DNA from: Camarhynchus parvulus
Lineage: Eukaryota > Chordata > Aves > Passeriformes > Thraupidae
Direction of reading: 5' to 3'
Length of the DNA stretch: 64,000 bases
Assembly (NCBI RefSeq): GCF_901933205.1
Contig: NC_044572.1
Location: 112,294,965 to 112,358,964 of the forward strand
Both the position numbers and the translations under genes were made by a program. Under the pieces are notes generated by a model. That model did no database searches. It saw only the letters and a list, made by a program, of their open reading frames with translations, and was not told the DNA's origin. Below, one piece after another: positions 59,301 to 64,000 of this stretch; position 1 is the stretch's first letter; the number at the start of each line of letters is the position of its first letter.

Positions 59301-62300
59301 GATATCAAAAACTGTCAGTGATCACTAGTGATTGCAGCAAACTTTGTTTTTGCAATGCTACAAACAAGTGTTTCCATTCAGACATATTCAAAATGATATT
59401 CAGCAATGATAGATCTGCTCTTTGTGCTCCAGATCTCACATTTTGACACATGTATTAGCAATTTGCTAAGATGCAATCAATCACCACACAATCTGGCTGT
59501 ATCTACATCTGAACTCTGAAAGTGCTTACCCTTCCAACATCACATAGAGAGGTCTTTAGCTGTCTTAAATTTTGTGTCCTGCTTCTGAACTCTGGCTTTC
59601 CTGTGACATGACATCACCATTCCAAACCCTCATCACAACTGAGGGAAAAAAATGCAAACAAATCCAAACCCACCTACCTTGAAACCTAACTCACATAAAG
59701 CCAGTTCATCAGATCCAGCTTAAGTAAAAGCATTGCACTGAGCATACACAGTACAAAAACAAACAGAGAATAGATTTGGTATGTGACAAACGGTATGCAT
59801 CCCATGCACACTTGTGTGTGTGTATGTATATATAAAGAATTGGACCTGACAATCCTTATGGGTCCCTTCAACTTGAGATATTTTATGGAACTATGCTCCT
59901 TCTGTAGAAAATCTGTATCATAGAGTATTAAACAGCATTCAGCTACACTCAAGGCTTATACGATTGTAAAAATAAGGTCAGAATGTAACTGTGAGTAATG
60001 TGCCTATCATTAGCTTCTGTCCTTTTAGAATTTTTATTTTTAGTATAGAAGGAAAAGTGTCTAGTGTATGTTCAGACCTTTTCTCTATAAAGTTGACTAA
60101 AACTTTGTTTGCTACTTTTCAGTCTTACTGTTAGAAATCAAGAAGAAGAGAGAGCAAGGAGAACATCTCATGAACTCCAAGCAGAGGGTATTCCAAATTG
60201 TGAGGAAAGGTATGGTCTTTATTAAGTGTTCTGTCAAGCTAAAATGAAATAAACCCAACAAGCCATACTAAGTAGTTGCAATGGTTTACCTGAAATATGA
60301 AAATAACTATTATCTACTTGTCATTTACACCCAATTTGCAAGTCACCTGTTTTTTTTACCTCCTAATGAATCAAAGGTATGATTTAAAATATTTTACTTC
60401 AATTATATGCAGCATGTAAGCACATCCCCACTCCCATGACAAATTAAAACTAGCATTGTAAAATGAAATTTAACCCTTTTTCCTGAAATAATTTAAAAAT
60501 ACACCCTGTTCCCACCCAGCAAGTATGTAATGAGCTTAACCGGCAGTGCTCAGCCTTACAAAAATAATAAACTGGAGCTTAAATCCTCCCAAAAGTCAGG
60601 CAACAGTTTCTTCAGAAATGCTCAAACAGGCAAAAGCACCTGCAAAATGGTAACATACCTTTCAAAGTGTTTGAATCACTGCTTCTTTATATGTATTTTC
60701 ATTCAATTTTTAACCATAATTTAACAAGGAATATTAGGGATAGAAAAAACGTCTAGCTGCTGCATGGGTACTTCTTTGTTGCAATTACTCTGAGCAGTAA
60801 ACTGCAATTTCTGCATCAAAGCAGAGGCAATCACCTGCATCAGAGCTTTTGATAAGCACACTTTCAAAAACATCTTATAAATGTGTTTACACAAGTTTGC
60901 ACTTGGGTGGTTGCAATGAGGAATCAGAACCCCATGAACCTCACAATTTAGTTCCATTGTGATGGCAGATGCCTCCTGCCAGCTGCAAACAGCTTGAGTA
61001 ACAATCATTTGTTTCTCTCCTTTTGCTCTTCTTCCTCCTTAAGCCCTGCTCCCACTCTTGAAGAAGTAAATGCCTGGGCTCAATCATTTGACAAGTTGAT
61101 GCTTACTCCAGCTGGCAGAAATGCTTTTCGTGAATTTCTGCGAACAGAATTCAGCGAGGAAAACATGCTTTTCTGGATGGCCTGTGAGGAACTAAAACAA
61201 GAATCCAACAAAAGCGTCATTGAAGAAAAAGCAAGACTAATTTATGAAGATTATATTTCTATCCTTTCTCCAAAGGAGGTATATTGCTTTCCCTAATACA
61301 TTCTTTGATGTTTCTTTCTTTGCACAGTTAGTTCTAACATGTGTTTAAAGCTACAGCAATACTTAGGGAGAATTTCCCCCCGGCCCCCACATTCCACTGC
61401 CATCAAGTAGATATTTAGGGGAAGAAGGCACCCACCATTGAGATGACATGGTCAAAACTACTTTCACTGGTTGGAAGGAAGTTCTTCCTATGTTACCCTG
61501 GCATGCTGATGTGGAATTTTTAGTTTGAGGCACAAATATATGGCTGATCACATTATCCTTGCCCAACTCAAATTTTATTTGTTGGACAAATCAGTTCCTT
61601 TTCTTGTTACACTCGGAAGAGGGTGTATACGTTTCTCCAAAAGCACAGTAACCACAAATAAAGTGTCATTTTCAAAGACAAATTTCTCATAGAGCAGCTG
61701 ACAAAATATGGCATAGAACAAACACAATGACTTCCCCAAAATTTTCAAAACTATTTTGCTGTTAGCAAATATGTCAAGTTTCAAAGACACCTCAGTACAG
61801 TTTGAATATAATCCTGCCAAGCAGGCTAGAATTTTAAACCTTTCAACATCCTTGCAAAATTGCAATTTAATTTTCTTTTTGTGCCAGCTGTTCTTATATA
61901 CTTATAAAAATGCTGTTTAAATCTACCCAGTCTGTTCCTGCAATACTAGTAACTCTCTACAGACACATAGGACCTGCAGGAAAAAAAAATTACATTACTG
62001 TATGTTGTATGGAATCATTATATAGCCCTACCTGTGGTTCACATCAACTCACTCTGCTTTTTAACAGCAATTTGATTAAGAAACAGCTTCCCAGGTTACA
62101 TTGTCCACCTGCGTCATACTCTTACTCCAAACTCAGTCTCTTTACAACAGCACCAACTCTCCAGGAAATGAACTGTCACAAAAAATTACAAATGCTCTCT
62201 ACTACAGAGCAGGAAGTTGGTCTGGAAATAACCCATCGGTCTCAGTAATAATGGGATTGCAGACAGCCCTGTTCCAATAAGGTACCTCAGTGAGGACATT

Positions 62301-62688
62301 ACCCATACTCAAGATATTACTCCACTCAAATTTTAACAGAATAATTTTTTGCATGTTTATTTAGCAATTTTTACAGTCTTGTAGGACACCAGCTGAAATG
62401 CTTAAAAAAGATGTTTTTTTCAACCAGTGAAAGAAAAATAAGACCCCACCTGTACTATTCACCACTATTATTTACATGACTTTCTATTTTAACACACAGG
62501 TCAGTCTGGACTCCAGAGTAAGAGAAGTTATTAACCGAAATATGCTGGAACCCTCACAACACACCTTTGATGATGCACAGCTTCAAATTTATACCTTAAT
62601 GCACAGAGACTCTTACCCACGGTTTATGAACTCTGCTATTTATAAGGACTTGCTTCAGTCCTTGTCTGAAAAATCCATTGAAGCATAG
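47256..62688 (+). CDS. RGS20: Regulator of G-protein signalling 20 (RGSZ1), complete spliced CDS, 252 residues
   Basis: RGS20 is a membrane-associated GTPase-activating protein for Gi-class alpha subunits, with marked preference for Gz. Exons 47256-47354, 55947-56095, 60123-60209, 61044-61278 and 62500-62688 give 759 nt in frame. The product has a variable N-terminus (1-34), MGSERTEIRKRQM (35-47), a cysteine string with nine Cys (71-83), a linker (84-112), and an RGS domain from about 126 to 242 ending LLQSLSEKSIEA. Asn152 in the SEEN motif and Asn204 correspond to the Galpha-contacting Asn88 and Asn128 of RGS4. RGS17 was considered, but VNAWAQSFDKLM and the C-terminus match RGS20. The length compares with 241 for human RGSZ1. 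Confidence 0.96.
47464..47535 (+). repeat. (GGGAC)n pentanucleotide array with G-quadruplex potential
   Basis: About 14 GGGAC-type units include a higher-order pattern GGGACGGGACAGGAC. Four or more GGG runs separated by 2-7 bases occur, satisfying the usual G-quadruplex motif. The array starts about 110 bp into RGS20 intron 1 on the non-template strand. Confidence 0.9.
49183..49568. repeat. Decayed tandem-repeat block with four TGAGTCA sites
   Basis: The word ACAAT followed about 6-11 bp later by a TGARTCA-like word recurs at 49183, 49203, 49294 and 49350. Exact TGAGTCA (AP-1/NF-E2-type core) occurs at 49258, 49327, 49361 and 49432, with variants TGAATCG at 49194, TGAATCA at 49231 and TCAGTCA at 49300. 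Spacings range from 27 to 69 bp without a fixed period. The 13-mer TCACTTCATAGTA occurs at 49436 and again at 49556. It lies about 2 kb downstream of the RGS20 first exon. Confidence 0.65.
55947..56095 (+). CDS. RGS20: RGS20 exon 2: MGSER segment and cysteine string, residues 34-83
   Basis: The acceptor is cctttgttgcttgcag before 55947 and the donor is TG|GTAACC after 56095. The exon encodes PMGSERTEIRKRQM, an Ala/Gln/Pro-rich spacer, and RGSNACCFCWCCCCSCS with the last Cys codon split 2+1. The cysteine string is the palmitoylated membrane anchor of the RGSZ subfamily (RGS17, RGS19, RGS20). The ATG at 55950 could itself start a 218-residue form if an upstream exon is non-coding. Confidence 0.95.
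58535..58554. repeat. T20 homopolymer
   Basis: Twenty consecutive T in RGS20 intron 2. The flanking bases show no retroposed element that I can name. Confidence 0.9.
59836..59895 (+). mobile_element. Short CR1 3' end
   Basis: GAATTGGACCTGACAATCCT followed by TATGGGTCCCTTCAACTTGA and 'gatattttatgg' matches the terminal part of a CR1 copy on the plus strand. Confidence 0.78.
60123..60209 (+). CDS. RGS20: RGS20 exon 3: linker, residues 83-112
   Basis: The acceptor is ctacttttcag before 60123 and the donor is AG|GTATGG after 60209. The 87-nt exon completes the final Cys and encodes LTVRNQEEERARRTSHEL and then 11 residues ending CEES. LTVRNQE and SHEL match RGS20 orthologues. The segment between them is divergent and one codon longer than in human, and a Cys sits where human has Trp near its end. 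A linker exon of this kind is expected to evolve quickly. Confidence 0.93.
60210..61043 (+). other. RGS20: RGS20 intron 3
   Basis: AT-rich intron of 834 bp between the linker exon and the first RGS-domain exon. No other feature is recognised in it. Confidence 0.88.
61044..61278 (+). CDS. RGS20: RGS20 exon 4: first two thirds of the RGS domain, residues 112-190
   Basis: The acceptor is cttcctccttaag (an AAG acceptor, less usual than CAG or TAG) and the donor is GAG|GTATAT. The exon encodes PAPTLEEVNAWAQSFDKLML, then FREFLRTEFSEENMLFWMAC and LIYEDYISILSPKE. It covers helices 1-6 of the RGS fold, including the SEEN loop that contacts the Galpha switch regions. Confidence 0.97.
61279..62499 (+). 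other. RGS20: RGS20 intron 4
   Basis: Intron of 1.2 kb that interrupts the RGS domain in phase 0 between PKE and VSL, the same place as in other RGSZ genes. No other feature is recognised in it. Confidence 0.88.
62500..62688 (+). CDS. RGS20: RGS20 exon 5: end of RGS domain, C-terminus and stop, residues 191-252
   Basis: The acceptor is aacacacag before 62500. The exon encodes VSLDSRVREVINRNMLEPSQ, then QIYTLMHRDSYPRFMN and ends LLQSLSEKSIEA with a TAG at 62686-62688. The C-terminus is the RGS20 version; RGS17 ends in a Ser-rich tail instead. Confidence 0.97.
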   Translation, partial: VSLDSRVREVINRNMLEPSQHTFDDAQLQIYTLMHRDSYPRFMNSAIYKDLLQSLSEKSIEA

Positions 62689-63420
62689 AATTTTTTCTTA
62701 AATGTATTTATTTTAAAACAGACGGGACTCTGGGCTACAGAAATCCACAGGGAATTTAGAATTAATCAGATATTTACCTGAAAATAACTCAGGCAAGTTT
62801 TACTACAGACTGAATAATTTAAATCCGCACAAAGCTCTGACACAATCAACTAAGTACAGTTTCCTATTAAATTCAGTATTACTTTGCAAAAAGAAACGAA
62901 GAGAATTAAGAAGAAACTTTGTTCAAAAAATGCAGTATTTTTTCAAACACAGCAGACAATTCAGACACAAAGCTATTACACTTATGTCTGAGGTACAAAT
63001 ACCAACTGAGCATGAAACTAAAACTGATTTTTAACTGGAATGTTAGAATTTTCTTGAAAATCAAACCAGTTGCCCTATCCACACTGTGACCAAAGTAAAA
63101 ATATTACTTCCAATAGTGCGTTACTCTAGACACTGCCATCACACCTGGCATAGGTACACTCCACTTCTTTGGGTATATTTAATGCATACATGGTGCACTA
63201 ATGGAAATTGGCATGGCAATCTCAAGTTTATCAAAGTTACTGGTTGAAATGCTGCTTATAAAAAAAAAAACTTTTGCTGAAAAATTGTTATTTTAGTATT
63301 ATAATATGCTGAAAGCATTAAGTTCCCTTTGTTGATGTTCATAAAGTTAAATTATTTATCTCAGAGGAAGACAAGTCTGGGCATTCAAATTCCAAAATAA
63401 AGCACAAGAATTCTCACATA
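62689..63420 (+). other. RGS20: RGS20 3' UTR (end estimated)
   Basis: AT-rich sequence after the stop codon contains an ATTAAA at 62866-62871 and a canonical AATAAA at 63396-63401. The extent is estimated from the latter signal; cleavage sites are not proven. Beyond 63,420 to the window end I see no gene. Confidence 0.6.
63396..63401 (+). terminator. RGS20: Candidate polyadenylation signal AATAAA for RGS20
   Basis: This appears to be the first canonical AATAAA downstream of the RGS20 stop, about 710 nt after it. It is followed within 25-40 nt by a T-rich stretch (ATATTTTTCTCTTCCC). The upstream ATTAAA at 62866 could give a shorter transcript. Confidence 0.55.
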
Positions 63421-64000
63421 TTTTTCTCTTCCCTCAGTAGGTGTTTGTAAAACCCTTCACTATTTGTTCCCAAGATGAGAACAGTTTCAACCAGCTTAGG
63501 TTTGTAAATATGAAATTCTTCCATTCCCTGACAGATCTTGTAAGGTTTCTATTACAGATATACACACAATTTACACACTAAAAGCAGGAAGATGGAACTT
63601 GTGTTCTGATACAGCACCATTTCAGACTGTCCAACAGCACCAGCTCTATCCAGTTACAAACCATGTTCATTTACAATATGCCCAAAGCATTACACTTAAT
63701 TCCTGGTCATATCTCAAAATCAGTAATCACAGGAAATACTAGGAAGAAAGGAAGTTAAATCCACATAAACTATCTGTACATCTGTTACTCTAATGTCTTC
63801 TTTCTTTTAAATCACATGATTCACTACAATTCCACTACATTAAACTCTGGAGTTTATAGTGGATTTCCACTGAATTGTATTTTTCCCTGTGTATTTATTT
63901 AAATGAGCCAAATGACATGTATAGGTTGGAAAAAGACATATGAGAAACAGAAAGACACAAAAAAATACCCCCAGAAAGGGGTACCAGACAGACAGAGTTC

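Larger units (their letters stand above)
56096..60122 (+). other. RGS20: RGS20 intron 2 (4.0 kb)
   Basis: AT-rich intron with a T20 run at 58,535-58,554 and a short CR1 3' end at 59,836-59,895. I see no exon within it. Confidence 0.85.

Noticed and set aside
60994..61043. Upstream ATG preceding the RGS-domain exon
   Set aside because: It lies in intron 3 and translates the acceptor pyrimidine tract; splicing from exon 3 gives the conserved protein.
61044..62688. Assignment to RGS17 (RGSZ2) instead of RGS20
   Set aside because: The RGS17 versions of the pre-domain and C-terminal segments differ clearly; VNAWAQSFDKLM, AGRNAFREF and the SLSEKSIEA end are RGS20-type, and the ATP6V1H neighbour agrees.

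Overview
This window is vertebrate nuclear DNA from a bird. Coding sequence sits in short exons with GT-AG junctions separated by kilobase introns. Two CpG-rich promoter regions stand out from an AT-rich background, and the dispersed repeats are CR1 LINE 3' ends and several endogenous-retrovirus LTR families of avian type. The LTR mix looks neoavian, possibly passerine, but the species cannot be fixed from this sequence.

Two protein-coding genes are supported, arranged head to head. ATP6V1H (vacuolar H+-ATPase V1 subunit H) occupies about 1-20,900 on the minus strand. A non-coding first exon lies in a CpG island at about 20.7-20.9 kb and six coding exons (19,370 down to 206) encode the first 190 residues; the rest of the gene lies beyond the left edge. 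RGS20 (RGSZ1, a regulator of G-protein signalling) occupies 47,256-62,688 on the plus strand. Five exons splice in frame into a complete 252-residue protein: a CpG-island first exon, a cysteine-string exon, a linker exon and two exons carrying the RGS domain. The divergent ATP6V1H/RGS20 order matches human 8q11.23.

Region by region: 1-20,696 is ATP6V1H exons and introns with CR1 and LTR insertions, including a roughly 1-kb LTR at 10,941-12,000 that carries a 39-bp minisatellite. 20,430-20,930 is the ATP6V1H CpG island, with two palindromic E-boxes of the TFEB/MITF (CLEAR) kind. 20,930-45,040 is intergenic, with no convincing exon; it holds CR1 fragments, a tandem LTR pair (21,360-22,610), a near-complete solo LTR (23,770-24,320), a truncated LTR (34,035-34,500) and a CR1 tail (36,030-36,470). 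45,040-47,960 is a large CpG island holding the RGS20 first exon, a candidate alternative first exon and several simple repeats. 47,355-62,499 is RGS20 introns; intron 1 contains a decayed repeat block with four exact TGAGTCA (AP-1 type) sites within 181 bp. From 62,689 onward is the RGS20 3' UTR and flank.

The two genes are not known to act together: one is part of the proton pump that acidifies lysosomes and endosomes, the other deactivates Gi/Gz signalling. I found no undescribed multi-gene system. The observations most worth following are the paired CLEAR-like sites, the TGAGTCA repeat block, the tandem LTR pair and the alternative-promoter candidates of RGS20.
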